Source: Hyphomicrobiaceae bacterium UBA7697
GTDB taxonomy: Bacteria; Pseudomonadota; Alphaproteobacteria; Rhizobiales; Methyloligellaceae
Assembly: GCA_002482645.1 (NCBI GenBank)
Contig: DLGJ01000005.1
Location: forward strand, 425,435 to 489,434
DNA: 64,000 nucleotides
Reading direction: 5' to 3'
The notes below the pieces were generated by a model. The model did no database searches and was not told where the DNA came from. It saw only the letters and a list, made by a program, of their open reading frames with translations. The translations under genes and the position numbers were made by a program. The first letter of the stretch is position 1. Each line of letters opens with the position of its first letter. Of the stretch, positions 34,048-43,186 are shown in pieces.

Positions 34048-35354
34048 TGACCGATCAAACCGCCTCCCTCGCGTCCTTCACGAGCGAAGCCGCCACGAAA
34101 AAGCTGCGCAAGCGGCATCGGGCCGAACGGCGCTTCCAGATGTATGGCATCGCCGCGATCTTGTTCGCGCTCGCCTTCCTGGTGTTTCTGTTCGCCTCGA
34201 TCTTTAGCCAAGGCTGGACGGCCTTCCTGCAGACGTCGATCAAGCTGCCGGTCGATTTCAGCCAGGAGGTCATCAACCCGTCCGGCAATCCCGATGCCGA
34301 AGACGAGATCTTTCAGGCCAATTACGTCAAGCTGGCGCGCGAAGCGCTCTACAAGCAGCTCGGCGTCGATCCAAATGACCGCAAGGCGCGGCGCGCGGCG
34401 AATGAACTCCTGTCGCGCGGCGTCGACGTTCAGTTGCGCGACATGGTCTTGAGGGATCCGTCCATCATCGGCACCACGGAGGATGTCTGGCTTCTGGCGA
34501 GCGACAACGCCGATGCCTTGATGAAAGGCTCCATCGACCGCGAGACCCCGAGCGAGCGCCGTCAGGTCAGCGACGAGCAAATCGCTTGGATCGATCAGCT
34601 CGTCGATGCGGGCAATATGAAGAAGCGCTTCAACACGGGGCTTTTCGTCAACGGCGCCTCGAGCAATCCGGAGACGGCCGGTCTCGGCGTCGCGCTGATC
34701 GGCTCGTTCTTCATGATGCTCACCGTGGTTCTGCTGGCGGTTCCGCTCGGCGTCTGCGCCGCGCTGTACCTCGAGGAGTACGCGCCCAAGGGCAAGATCG
34801 CCGACACGATCGAGGTAAACATCAACAACCTCGCCGCCGTGCCGTCGATCGTTTTCGGTCTACTGGGCCTGGCGGTGTTCATCAACTTCTTCGGTCTGCC
34901 CCGGTCCGCATCGCTGGTCGGCGGTCTCGTGCTGACCTTGATGACGCTGCCGACGATCATCATCACGACCCGCGCCGCCATTCGGGCGGTGCCGCCGTCC
35001 ATTCGCGAAGCCGCTCTCGGCGTCGGCGCGTCGAAGATGCAACTGATCGGACATCACGTTCTGCCGCTGTCTTTGCCAGGCATTCTCACCGGTACGATTA
35101 TCGGACTGGTTCAAGCCTTGGGTGAAACGGCACCGCTGCTGATGATCGGCATGGTCGCGTTTGTCGTCGACTATCCCACCACGCCGCTTGAGCCGGCGAC
35201 GGGCCTGCCGGTGCAGATCTATATGTGGGCATCGTCGGCGGAGCGCGGCTTTGTGGAGCGCACGGCCGGTGCGACGATGGTACTGTTGGCCTTCCTGATC
35301 GTCATGAACAGTCTGGCCGTCTATCTACGGAATAGGTTCGAACGGAAATGGTAA
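34047..35354 (+). CDS. pstA: Phosphate ABC transporter permease PstA
   Basis: 435 residues; the start ATG overlaps the pstC stop (TAATG). A single N-terminal transmembrane helix and a soluble extension of about 150 residues, the DUF3333 type ([20 protein letters not shown]), precede the permease core. The core has [39 protein letters not shown] and the EAA loop [20 protein letters not shown]. Partner of PstC in the inner membrane. Confidence 0.94.
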   Translation: MTDQTASLASFTSEAATKKLRKRHRAERRFQMYGIAAILFALAFLVFLFASIFSQGWTAFLQTSIKLPVDFSQEVINPSGNPDAEDEIFQANYVKLAREALYKQLGVDPNDRKARRAANELLSRGVDVQLRDMVLRDPSIIGTTEDVWLLASDNADALMKGSIDRETPSERRQVSDEQIAWIDQLVDAGNMKKRFNTGLFVNGASSNPETAGLGVALIGSFFMMLTVVLLAVPLGVCAALYLEEYAPKGKIADTIEVNINNLAAVPSIVFGLLGLAVFINFFGLPRSASLVGGLVLTLMTLPTIIITTRAAIRAVPPSIREAALGVGASKMQLIGHHVLPLSLPGILTGTIIGLVQALGETAPLLMIGMVAFVVDYPTTPLEPATGLPVQIYMWASSAERGFVERTAGATMVLLAFLIVMNSLAVYLRNRFERKW

Positions 35355-35368
35355 AGGGGACCGCAGCT

Positions 35369-36217
35369 ATGGAGGCGAAGGTGGAGGACAGACCCGCCGC
35401 CCGGGTGGAGACACCAGCAGTGCCAAAGGAAAGCGGCGACGCCGCACCTGCGGCCCTTGGCGAACTGAAGATGAAGGCGAAGGACGTCAACCTTTGGTAC
35501 GGCCAGAAGCAGGCGCTTTTCGACGTCAATCTCGAGATCTTCGATCAATCTGTGACCGCGTTGATCGGACCGTCCGGTTGCGGCAAGTCGACATTCCTGC
35601 GCTGCCTGAACCGCATGAACGACGTGATCGACATTTGCCGTGTGGAAGGCGACATTCGTCTCGAGGGCCAGGACATCTACGCACCGCAGGTGGATCCGGT
35701 CCAACTGCGAGCCCGCGTCGGCATGGTGTTCCAGAAGCCGAATCCGTTTCCCAAATCGATCTACGAGAACGTCGCCTACGCGCCGCGGCTTCATGGATTG
35801 TGCGCCAACAAGACCGAGCTCGACGAGGTCGTCGAAACGAGCTTGATCAAGGCCGGCCTTTGGGAAGAGGTGAAGGATCGCCTGGATCAGCCCGGTACGG
35901 GCCTGTCCGGCGGTCAGCAGCAGCGGCTTTGCATCGCGCGCGCGATTTCGGTCAACCCGGAAGTCCTCCTGATGGACGAGCCTTGTTCGGCGCTCGATCC
36001 CATTGCAACCGCCACGATCGAGACACTGATCGACGAGCTCAAGGAGAATCTGTGCATCGCCATCGTGACCCACTCGATGCAACAGGCGGCACGCGTGTCG
36101 CAGCGTACGGCGTTCTTCCATCTCGGTAAGCTCGTCGAGGTGGACGAGACCTCGACGATTTTCACCAATCCCACCGATCAGCGGACCCAGGACTACGTCA
36201 CTGGCCGCTTCGGTTGA
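35369..36217 (+). CDS. pstB: Phosphate ABC transporter ATPase PstB
   Basis: 282 residues. I prefer the ATG at 35369, eight bases after AAGGGGA, over the in-frame ATG at 35348 inside pstA. Walker A is [20 protein letters not shown], the Q-loop [20 protein letters not shown], the signature [16 protein letters not shown], Walker [14 protein letters not shown], and the switch His is in [12 protein letters not shown]. It powers phosphate import through PstCA and takes part in PhoR signalling with PhoU. Confidence 0.95.
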   Translation: MEAKVEDRPAARVETPAVPKESGDAAPAALGELKMKAKDVNLWYGQKQALFDVNLEIFDQSVTALIGPSGCGKSTFLRCLNRMNDVIDICRVEGDIRLEGQDIYAPQVDPVQLRARVGMVFQKPNPFPKSIYENVAYAPRLHGLCANKTELDEVVETSLIKAGLWEEVKDRLDQPGTGLSGGQQQRLCIARAISVNPEVLLMDEPCSALDPIATATIETLIDELKENLCIAIVTHSMQQAARVSQRTAFFHLGKLVEVDETSTIFTNPTDQRTQDYVTGRFG

Positions 36218-36242
36218 TACCGGCTCTCAGGAGTTCGCCCCC

Positions 36243-36977
36243 ATGGAACAGCAGAACGAACATATCGTCCGATCCTACGAGGAGGAACTTGCCCTCCTTA
36301 ACAACAAGATTGCCAAGATGGGTGGTCTCGCCGAGAAGGTACTTGGCCAGTCTCTCGAGGCGCTGGAGCGCCGGGATCCCGACCTCGCGGCAGCGACGAT
36401 CGGCGAGGACGAGGAGATCGACGAGCTTCAGCGCGATATCGAAGAGCAGGCCGTCGTGATGATCGCGCGCCGGCAGCCGATGGCTTACGACCTGCGCCAG
36501 ATCATGGCGTCTTTACGGATCTCGGCCGATCTGGAGAGGATCGGCGACCTCGGCAAGAACATCGCCAAGCGGGCCGTCGCCGTGGTGACCGAGCAGCAGC
36601 CGAAGCAGCTGATGCTGGGCCTCAAGCACATGGGCGAACTGTCTCTCGGCCAGCTGAAGGAAGTCCTCGATGCGTTTATCGAGCGCGACGCCGAACGCGC
36701 CTTGAGCGTGTGGTATAAGGACGAAGAGATCGACGCGATGTACAATTCGCTGTTCCGCGAACTCCTCACCTACATGATGGAGGACCCGCGGAATATCGGT
36801 CTTTGTACGCATCTTCTCTTCGGCGCAAAGAACATCGAGCGCGTCGGCGACCATGCGACCAATATCGCCGAAACCGTGTATTATCTCGTACACGGACGTC
36901 CGATCACCGATCAGCGGCCCAAAGGGGACACGACGAGTTCGACGGCCTATACGTCGCTGAGAAGTTCGGCGTTCTAG
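36243..36977 (+). CDS. phoU: Phosphate signalling protein PhoU
   Basis: 244 residues, all helical, with two PhoU repeats. ALLNNKIAKMGGLAEKVLGQ and RQPMAYDLRQIMASLRISAD, then DLERIGDLGKNIAKRAV, make up the first; LCTHLLFGAKNIERVGDHAT in the second carries the conserved E(R)xxDH metal-binding motif. It links transporter activity to PhoR, keeping PhoB inactive when phosphate is plentiful. 25 bases separate it from pstB. Confidence 0.94.
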   Translation: MEQQNEHIVRSYEEELALLNNKIAKMGGLAEKVLGQSLEALERRDPDLAAATIGEDEEIDELQRDIEEQAVVMIARRQPMAYDLRQIMASLRISADLERIGDLGKNIAKRAVAVVTEQQPKQLMLGLKHMGELSLGQLKEVLDAFIERDAERALSVWYKDEEIDAMYNSLFRELLTYMMEDPRNIGLCTHLLFGAKNIERVGDHATNIAETVYYLVHGRPITDQRPKGDTTSSTAYTSLRSSAF

Positions 36978-36993
36978 GTCCTAGCTGCGGGCG

Positions 36994-37707
36994 ATGGTCA
37001 TGAACGCGGGAGCCAAGGTGCTGGTTGTCGAAGACGAGGAGCCGCTGGCGCTCGTTCTTCGCTACAATCTCGAGGCCGAAGGATATGCCGTCGATGTGAT
37101 TCATCGCGGCGACGAGGCGGAAGTCGCGATTGCGGAAAATTCGCCGGATCTGATCGTGCTCGATTGGATGCTGCCGGGAATATCGGGACTGGAACTTTGC
37201 CGGCGTCTGCGGACAGGCAAGGAGTCGCGCACGATTCCAATCATCTTGCTGACGGCGCGCAGCGAGGAAAACGACCGCATCCGTGGCCTGACCACGGGCG
37301 CCGACGATTACGTCGTCAAGCCGTTTTCGCTGCCGGAACTGATGGCGCGGGTGCGCGCCATTCTTCGCCGCACCAGTCCTGAGCGGATCGCATCCGTGCT
37401 GTCCGTCGGCGATATCGAACTCGACCGGGACTCCCATCGCGTTACGCGCAACGGACGGCAGGTTCATCTCGGGCCAACGGAATTCCGGCTGCTCGAGTTC
37501 CTGATGCAGAGTCCCGGCCGGGTGTTCAGCCGCGCGCAATTGCTCGACGGCGTTTGGGGACGGAACGTCTATGTGGATGAGCGAACCGTCGATGTGCATG
37601 TCGGCCGGTTGCGGAAAGCCATGATGCGCGGCCCAGAGCGCGATCCTGTCCGGACCGTGCGCGGCGCGGGCTACGCGTTCTCCGACAAGCTGGAAGAAAC
37701 CGCGTAA
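36994..37707 (+). CDS. phoB: Phosphate-regulon response regulator PhoB
   Basis: 237 residues (a second ATG two codons on is equally possible). The receiver domain has acidic pocket VLVVEDEEPLALVLRYNLEA, phospho-Asp in DLIVLDWMLPGISGLELCRR and GADDYVVKPFSLPELMARVR. The winged-helix OmpR-type DNA-binding domain follows (about 130-230: LGPTEFRLLEFLMQSPGRVF, VYVDERTVDVHVGRLRKAM). It activates pst and other Pho-box promoters. Last gene of the block, 16 bases after phoU. Confidence 0.94.
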   Translation: MVMNAGAKVLVVEDEEPLALVLRYNLEAEGYAVDVIHRGDEAEVAIAENSPDLIVLDWMLPGISGLELCRRLRTGKESRTIPIILLTARSEENDRIRGLTTGADDYVVKPFSLPELMARVRAILRRTSPERIASVLSVGDIELDRDSHRVTRNGRQVHLGPTEFRLLEFLMQSPGRVFSRAQLLDGVWGRNVYVDERTVDVHVGRLRKAMMRGPERDPVRTVRGAGYAFSDKLEETA

Positions 37708-37751
37708 GGCTGTGCCGCCACCGCTTGCATCCGCGTTTCCAGAAAATGAAA

Positions 37752-37776
37752 GAGGCGCCAGCTTGCGCGGCGCCTC
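37752..37776 (-). terminator. Terminator of gcrA (minus strand)
   Basis: GAGGCGCC/GGCGCCTC stem with a 9-base loop. On the minus strand it is followed by a T-rich stretch (TTTCATTTTC), on the plus strand it is not, so it ends gcrA; it may also slow phoB transcripts. Confidence 0.65.
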
Positions 37777-37805
37777 CAGTCGTCCGTTTGTTGGGGAAGA
37801 GAAGC

Positions 37806-38318
37806 TCAGCCACTCGCCGAGCGCTTCTCCCGCCGCCGCGCCTGCACCGGCTGATATGCCATACGGGCATGATGCTCGCAGTAAGGCAGTGTGCCGGTCT
37901 TCTTGCGCCCGCAAAAGTGAAACCCTTCCTCGGTCGGATCGCCGATGGGCCAGCGGCACATCGACTCTTTCAACGTGAGGATGCTCGCCCGCTCATGCAG
38001 CGGGATCACCAGTTCCTCGACCGGCGCCGGTGTCGGGGCAACCTCGTATTCCTCCTCGAATGTCGGCTTCAGTGCGACGTTGCCGCGCGTGCCGAAGGTC
38101 ATCGAGGGCGCCCGGGTCTGCCGCTGAGCCGGGCTACGCCTTGGCCTCGGGACGCTGGAACGCGAACTGGTCGCGCGTCCGGAAAGCCCAAGCCGGTGGA
38201 CCTTGCCAATCACCGCGTTGCGGGTCACTCCGCCTAAGCGGCCTGCGATTTGGCTGGCGCTCAGTCCTTCGGACCAAAGCTTTTTCAGCAGTTCTACTCT
38301 TTCGTCAGTCCAAGCCAT
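37806..38318 (-). CDS. gcrA: Cell-cycle regulator GcrA
   Basis: 170 residues. The N-terminal DNA-binding helix-turn-helix MAWTDERVELLKKLWSEGLS, ASQIAGRLGGVTRNAVIGKV and HRLGLSGRA is almost diagnostic. A basic, Pro-rich linker and the C-terminal sigma70-interacting domain follow (LTLKESMCRWPIGDPTEEGF, CGRKKTGTLPYCEHHARMAY). GcrA activates sigma70 promoters that carry CcrM-methylated GANTC sites in alphaproteobacteria. Two GANTC sites lie just upstream of its own start codon. Confidence 0.95.
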   Translation of the reverse strand: MAWTDERVELLKKLWSEGLSASQIAGRLGGVTRNAVIGKVHRLGLSGRATSSRSSVPRPRRSPAQRQTRAPSMTFGTRGNVALKPTFEEEYEVAPTPAPVEELVIPLHERASILTLKESMCRWPIGDPTEEGFHFCGRKKTGTLPYCEHHARMAYQPVQARRREKRSASG

Positions 38319-38336
38319 CTTCGGCCTCCTCGTTTG

Positions 38337-38347
38337 GACTCAGATTC
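38337..38347. promoter_or_regulatory. Two GANTC methylation sites directly upstream of gcrA
   Basis: GACTCAGATTC contains two CcrM recognition sites (38337-38341 and 38343-38347) 19-29 bases upstream of the gcrA ATG. Two further GANTC sites occur at 38618-38622 and 38648-38652 near the argD promoter. The remaining part of the 386-base gap 38319-38704 holds no gene that I can support. Confidence 0.6.
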
Positions 38348-38615
38348 CACCCGTCGTGAGAGACGGCAATTTTTCGCAATACTCGGATTTACTGCTGAGA
38401 AATGACCGCTCAGGCCCCTGTCGCGCCTACGACATCTAGTAGCCGAACGATCATTACCCTACTAAGGCCGGTAGAAACCGGCAAGCGTCCGCCACGCTTG
38501 CGTGCCTCGTTTTCCACCGGAACGAGCGGATTCTGCCATTTCTCTTCGTCGAGCACAAACCCGCGCGTGAACAGAAGCGTGGAGAAACGTTGGAAAAGCG
38601 GCTCATAACGACCAA

Positions 38616-38644
38616 TTGACTCTGTGTTGGAGCAGACCTAACAC
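38616..38644 (+). promoter_or_regulatory. Sigma70-type promoter candidate for argD
   Basis: TTGACT (38616-38621), a 17-base spacer and TAACAC (38639-38644). The -35 box overlaps a GANTC site. The start of transcription would be near 38651, leaving a leader of about 54 bases that is largely taken up by a hairpin. Confidence 0.5.
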
Positions 38645-38659
38645 TCTGACTCTGCTTGC

Positions 38660-38684
38660 TGCCGCCGGTCGGCGGCAATTTTGT
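38660..38684 (+). terminator. Terminator-like hairpin in the argD leader
   Basis: TGCCGCC-GGTC-GGCGGCA followed by ATTTTGTTT, ending about 20 bases before the argD ATG. It looks like an intrinsic terminator placed between promoter and gene, compatible with attenuation, or it ends an upstream transcript of unknown origin. Confidence 0.5.
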
Positions 38685-38704
38685 TTCAGGAACACGGACG
38701 TTTC

Positions 38705-39892
38705 ATGTCGGCCCTTCTTCCGACATATGCCCGCAGCGGATTGTCTTTCGCGCGGGGTGAGGGCGCCTTTCTCTTCACGGAGGCCGGCGAGCGCTATCTC
38801 GACTTCTCGAGCGGCATCGCCGTCACCGCGCTCGGGCACGCGCATCCGCATCTCGTCGAGGCGCTGACGGCGCAGGCGCAGAAGGTTTGGCACGTGTCGA
38901 ACCTGCATGAGATCGGCGGACAAGAGCGGCTGGGCCAGCGGCTCTGCGACGCCACGTTCGCCGACCGCGTGTTCTTCACCAATTCGGGCGCCGAGGCGGT
39001 GGAAGCTTCGATCAAATGCGCCCGGCGCTATCATTTCGCCAATGGCGCTCCTGAGCGGTACCGGCTCGTCACCTTCGAAGGCGCGTTCCACGGCCGCACG
39101 CTCGCGACGATCGCCGCGGGCGGCCAAGCCAAACATTTGGAGGGCTTCGGTCCGCCGGCCGAGGGTTTCGACCAGGTGGCTACGTTCGATATCGATGCGG
39201 TCGAGGCCGCGATCGGGGACGAGACCGCCGGCGTGCTGCTCGAGCCCATCATGGGCGAAGGCGGCATGCGCGAAGTGCCCTATCGCTTCCTCCAGGACTT
39301 GAGGGCGCTATGCGACGAGAAGGGCCTCTTGCTCGTGCTCGACGAGGTGCAATCGGGTGTCGGCCGCACCGGCCGGTTCTACGCGCATGAATGGGCGGAG
39401 ATCACGCCGGACATCATGGCCTCCGCGAAAGGGCTCGGCGGCGGCTTTCCCGTCGGCGCGTGCCTGACGACGGAGGCCGTCGGCCAGGCGATGGTCCCCG
39501 GCACCCATGGTTCGACATTCGGCGGCAATCCGCTGGCCATGGCCGTCGGCAACGCGGTTCTCGACGTCGTCCTGGAACCCGGGTTTCTCGAAGATGTCGC
39601 GCAAATGGGCTTAAGGTTGAAGCAGCAGCTTGCCGGCATCGCCGACGAGCACAGCGAGATTATCGCCGAGGTGCGGGGGCAGGGGCTCATGATGGGGTTG
39701 AAGTGCAAACGGCCGAATGCGGAACTCATCGCGGCGCTGCGTGAGCGGGGAATGCTGACCGTGCCCGCCGGCGACAATGTCGTGCGCTTGCTGCCGCCCC
39801 TGATCGTGGGCGAAGCGGAAATCGATCTCGCGAGCCGCGCCATCGACGGTGCTTGCGCCGCCCTGAAATCGCGCGCGACCGAGCACGCCTAG
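38705..39892 (+). CDS. argD: Acetylornithine transaminase
   Basis: 395 residues from the ATG at 38705. Class III PLP aminotransferase: [40 protein letters not shown] (phosphate-binding), [37 protein letters not shown] (Asp to the PLP nitrogen) and [19 protein letters not shown] with the Schiff-base Lys. It converts N-acetylglutamate semialdehyde to N-acetylornithine. It is followed by argF after 35 bases and hslO with overlap; argE is nearby on the other strand. Confidence 0.92.
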   Translation: MSALLPTYARSGLSFARGEGAFLFTEAGERYLDFSSGIAVTALGHAHPHLVEALTAQAQKVWHVSNLHEIGGQERLGQRLCDATFADRVFFTNSGAEAVEASIKCARRYHFANGAPERYRLVTFEGAFHGRTLATIAAGGQAKHLEGFGPPAEGFDQVATFDIDAVEAAIGDETAGVLLEPIMGEGGMREVPYRFLQDLRALCDEKGLLLVLDEVQSGVGRTGRFYAHEWAEITPDIMASAKGLGGGFPVGACLTTEAVGQAMVPGTHGSTFGGNPLAMAVGNAVLDVVLEPGFLEDVAQMGLRLKQQLAGIADEHSEIIAEVRGQGLMMGLKCKRPNAELIAALRERGMLTVPAGDNVVRLLPPLIVGEAEIDLASRAIDGACAALKSRATEHA

Positions 39893-39927
39893 CCAATATT
39901 TTAAGTTCCAGCTTCCAGATTCCTCCC

Positions 39928-41043
39928 ATGTCTTCGACGCCTTCGCATTTCCTCGATCTCGACGCTCTGGATACGCGGACCTTGCGCGCCATCCTAGATA
40001 CGGCCACCTCGCTCAAGCGCGCCCGCAAAGTCCCGAAGGCGCTCGCCGCTCCGGATGGCGCCGTGCTGGCCATGATCTTCGAGAAGCCCTCCACCCGAAC
40101 GCGCGTGTCGTTCGAGATGGCCATGCATCAATTGGGCGGGGCGGCCATCGTGCTGAACGCGCAGGACATGCAGCTCGGGCGCGGCGAGACGATCGCCGAC
40201 ACCGCGCGCGTCCTCTCGCGCTATGTGGACGCGATCATGCTGCGCACGGGCCCGCACGAGGGCCTGCTGGAATTCGCCGAATATGCGGATATCCCGGTCA
40301 TCAATGCGCTGACGGCGCGCTCGCATCCGTGTCAGATCATGGCCGACGTTCTGACCTTCGAAGAGCACAAGGGGCCAATTAAGGGGCGCGTCGTCGCCTG
40401 GCTTGGCGATGCGAACAACGTCGCGACCTCGTGGGTGCACGCGGCGGCGCGTTTCGGCTTCACCTTGCGCATGGCCTCGCCCGCCGATTTCGGTCCCGAT
40501 CCCGAATTGCTGGCTTGGGCTCGCGCCGAAGGCGCGAACGTCGAGGTCATGGGCGATGCGAAGGCTGCCGCGACGGACGCCGATTGTGTCGTCACCGATA
40601 CCTGGGTCTCCATGGGCGACAAGGATGTGGAGGCGCGGCGAGCCGCACTCACGCCGTTCCGGGTGGACGAGGCGCTGATGGCGCTGGCGAAGCCCCATGC
40701 GATCTTCATGCACTGCCTGCCGGCTCATCGCGGCGACGAAGTCACCGATGCCGTCATGGACGGTCCGCAGTCAGTCGTTTGGGACGAAGCCGAGAACCGG
40801 CTGCATGCGCAGAAAGCCATTCTGGTCTGGTGCTTGAACAACGGACGCCTTCCAGCCTTGCAGCCAGCGAAGAGTGCCAAGATGCGTGCGCGGAAGGCGG
40901 CAGCGGGCAAAGTCGCGAGCAAGACGGTGGCCTCCAAGAAGGCCGCCGCCAAAAAGACTGCTGCGAAGAAAGCACCCGCGAAGAAGACCGCCGCCACGAA
41001 GGCTCCGGCCAAGAAGCGCCCCGCGCGCGGAGAAAAACGTTGA
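39928..41043 (+). CDS. argF: Ornithine carbamoyltransferase with a Lys/Ala-rich C-terminal tail
   Basis: 371 residues from the ATG at 39928. The catalytic core of about 310 residues has the carbamoyl-phosphate motif [20 protein letters not shown], the [20 protein letters not shown] loop and the ornithine-side [12 protein letters not shown], as in normal ArgF. About 57 extra residues follow, made of AKK/APAKK-type repeats (for example [17 protein letters not shown]) ending RPARGEKR. Such tails are typical of histone-H1-like and nucleoid proteins and are not part of the usual enzyme. The stop is shared with the TTG start of hslO (TTGA). Confidence 0.92.
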   Translation: MSSTPSHFLDLDALDTRTLRAILDTATSLKRARKVPKALAAPDGAVLAMIFEKPSTRTRVSFEMAMHQLGGAAIVLNAQDMQLGRGETIADTARVLSRYVDAIMLRTGPHEGLLEFAEYADIPVINALTARSHPCQIMADVLTFEEHKGPIKGRVVAWLGDANNVATSWVHAAARFGFTLRMASPADFGPDPELLAWARAEGANVEVMGDAKAAATDADCVVTDTWVSMGDKDVEARRAALTPFRVDEALMALAKPHAIFMHCLPAHRGDEVTDAVMDGPQSVVWDEAENRLHAQKAILVWCLNNGRLPALQPAKSAKMRARKAAAGKVASKTVASKKAAAKKTAAKKAPAKKTAATKAPAKKRPARGEKR

Positions 41044-41981
41044 GCGATCCCGTTTCGGGAGAGGCGATCGAGATTGAGCGCCCCACGGACGACCTCGTTC
41101 TGCCGTTCCAGGCCGAGCAGGCGGACGTGCTGGGACGTCTCGCCAAGCTCGGGCCGACCGTCAACACGATCCTTTCGCGTCACGACTATCCGGAACCCGT
41201 GTCGCGCCTGCTTGGCGAGGCGGTGGCGCTGACGGCGCTGCTCGGCGCTTCGCTCAAGTCGGACGGCAAGCTCATCCTTCAAGCCTCGACCGACGGTCCC
41301 GTGGATTTGCTCGTCGTGGACTTCGTCGTGCCGGGCTCCATGCGCGCATATGCGCGGTTCGATGCGGATCGCCTGGCGGCGCTCGGCGCAAACGGCGACG
41401 CGGCGCTGCTGGGCCATGGCCATCTGGCCATGACCATTGATCGCGGGATCGACGCCGAGCGTTATCAAGGCGTCGTGCCGCTCGAGGGCACCTCGCTCAC
41501 CGAAGCCGCCGACACCTATTTCCAGCAGTCGGAGCAATTGCCGAGCTTCATCCGCCTTGCGGTCGCCCGGCATTTTCAGGCGGGCGAAAACGGCGAGGGC
41601 GGGTGGACCTGGCGCGCGGGCGGATTGCTAGTTCAGAAGCTGACCCGCGAAGGCGGGCTCGTGAGCCCGAAGACGTTCGAGGAGGATTGGACGCGCGCGA
41701 AGTCGCTCGCCGAAACGGTCGAGGACCACGAATTGCTGGACCCGACGCTCGCGCCCGAGCGGCTGCTCTATCGCCTCTTCCACGAAGAGCAGGTTCGCGT
41801 CTACCGCGCTATTCCGTTGACGGCCTATTGCAGCTGTTCGCGCGAGCGCGTCGGCGAAATGCTCCGGCGCTTTTCCGGAGAAGATTTATCCGGCATGGTC
41901 GTCGACGGCGAACTCTGGGTGTCCTGTGAGTTCTGCAACGCGCGCTATCATTTCGATCCGAAGGATTTCGGCGTCGAATAG
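41040..41981 (+). CDS. hslO: Redox-regulated chaperone Hsp33
   Basis: 313 residues from TTG 41040, supported by GGAG seven bases upstream and by the TTGA overlap with the argF stop. Hsp33 core: [40 protein letters not shown] and [20 protein letters not shown]. The C-terminal redox switch is the zinc site of [14 protein letters not shown] and [12 protein letters not shown] (C-x-C and C-x2-C). Oxidation releases zinc and activates holdase function. It converges with argE with three bases between stops. Confidence 0.93.
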   Translation: MSDPVSGEAIEIERPTDDLVLPFQAEQADVLGRLAKLGPTVNTILSRHDYPEPVSRLLGEAVALTALLGASLKSDGKLILQASTDGPVDLLVVDFVVPGSMRAYARFDADRLAALGANGDAALLGHGHLAMTIDRGIDAERYQGVVPLEGTSLTEAADTYFQQSEQLPSFIRLAVARHFQAGENGEGGWTWRAGGLLVQKLTREGGLVSPKTFEEDWTRAKSLAETVEDHELLDPTLAPERLLYRLFHEEQVRVYRAIPLTAYCSCSRERVGEMLRRFSGEDLSGMVVDGELWVSCEFCNARYHFDPKDFGVE

Positions 41982-41984
41982 GCC

Positions 41985-43148
41985 CTATGGGCCGATGCGT
42001 TCGGCGAGCTTCGCCAGAAATTTCAGGCAGGCTTCGATCTGCGCGATGGCCACGAATTCGTCGGCCGCATGCGCCTGCGCGATGTCGCCGGGCCCGCAGA
42101 CCACCGCCGGGCAGCCGGCTTGCTGGAACAGCCCCGCTTCGGTGGCGTAGGACACGCCGCTGGTCCGGTTCGCGCCGGTCAGTGACATCGCCAGGGCCAC
42201 GGCGTCGGAGTCGGGGCCCGAGGCGAAGGCCGGCACCGATGTCTTGATTTTCGTTTCGATCGCCGCTCCCGGTGCGACCGAGCGCATTTCCGGAAGCAAG
42301 GATTTCTCGGCGAATGCCGCCAGCCGCGCCGGCGCGTCCTTGGCCTTGGTGCCCGGAAGGCCGCGGAGCTGCCACACGACCTCGCAATTTCGCGGCACGA
42401 TGTTCGGCGCCGTCCCGCCCTGAACCATTCCGACCATGACGGTCGAGTAGGGCGGATCGAAATGCGGATCGTTTTCGGTTTGCGCGACCTCGTCCGCCAT
42501 GCGGTCGATCTCCGTCACGAGCTTCGAGGTCACGGAGATCGCGTTGACGCCGTTCGCCGGCATGCACGAATGGGCTTCCTTGCCGGTGACGGAGGTCCGG
42601 TACACGTCGATGCATTTGTGTCCGTCGATGACTTGCATGCTCGTCGGTTCGCCGATGATGACGGCGCGCGGGCGCGGCAGATCCTGCCCCAGCCGCGCGA
42701 TCATGGGCCGCACGCCCTGGCAGCCCACCTCCTCGTCATAGGATACGAGGACATGAATGGGCTCGGCGAGACTCATGGACTTGAACATCGGCACGGAGGC
42801 GAGCACACAGGCGATGAAGCCCTTCATGTCGCAGGTCCCGCGCCCGTAGAGCTTGCCGTCGCGCTTCGTCAGCGTGAACGGGTCGGAGGCCCAGGATTGG
42901 CCGGTCACGGGAACGCAATCGCTGTGTCCCGACAGACCGACGCCACCTTCGCCCGCGCCGATCGTCGCGAACAGACAGGCCTTCTTGCCGTCCTCGTTGG
43001 GGACGAGCGTGGAGGGAATCCCGTGCCCCTCCAAATAGTCGCGCACATAGGCGATCAGTTCGAGGTTCGATTCCGCGCTTGTCGTGTCGAAGCCGACGAG
43101 CTTGGCGAGAATGTCTATAGCGTCTTGGGTGCTTGCGGGGGTGGCCAT
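41985..43148 (-). CDS. argE: Acetylornithine deacetylase
   Basis: 387 residues, M20 metallopeptidase family. Metal-binding residues lie in GLSGHSDCVPV (His), YGRGTCDMKGFIACVLASV (Asp), VSYDEEVGCQGVRPM (Glu-Glu) and VCGPGDIAQAHAADEFV (His). IIGEPTSMQVIDGHKC is typical of ArgE. It removes acetate from N-acetylornithine. It lies directly after metZ on the same strand with 30 bases between; that junction consists of a 13-base tandem repeat that includes the start codon region. Confidence 0.92.
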   Translation of the reverse strand: MATPASTQDAIDILAKLVGFDTTSAESNLELIAYVRDYLEGHGIPSTLVPNEDGKKACLFATIGAGEGGVGLSGHSDCVPVTGQSWASDPFTLTKRDGKLYGRGTCDMKGFIACVLASVPMFKSMSLAEPIHVLVSYDEEVGCQGVRPMIARLGQDLPRPRAVIIGEPTSMQVIDGHKCIDVYRTSVTGKEAHSCMPANGVNAISVTSKLVTEIDRMADEVAQTENDPHFDPPYSTVMVGMVQGGTAPNIVPRNCEVVWQLRGLPGTKAKDAPARLAAFAEKSLLPEMRSVAPGAAIETKIKTSVPAFASGPDSDAVALAMSLTGANRTSGVSYATEAGLFQQAGCPAVVCGPGDIAQAHAADEFVAIAQIEACLKFLAKLAERIGP

Positions 43149-43186
43149 GATCTTAGGGCTTGATCTTACGTCTTGATCCTAGGGCT
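43148..43186. repeat. Three-copy 13-base tandem repeat at the metZ/argE junction
   Basis: TGATCTTAGGGCT, TGATCTTACGTCT and TGATCCTAGGGCT follow one another without gaps (43148-43160, 43161-43173, 43174-43186). The array covers the metZ stop (43179-43181) and touches the argE start. Read on the minus strand each unit carries a TAA or TAG. Confidence 0.8.
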
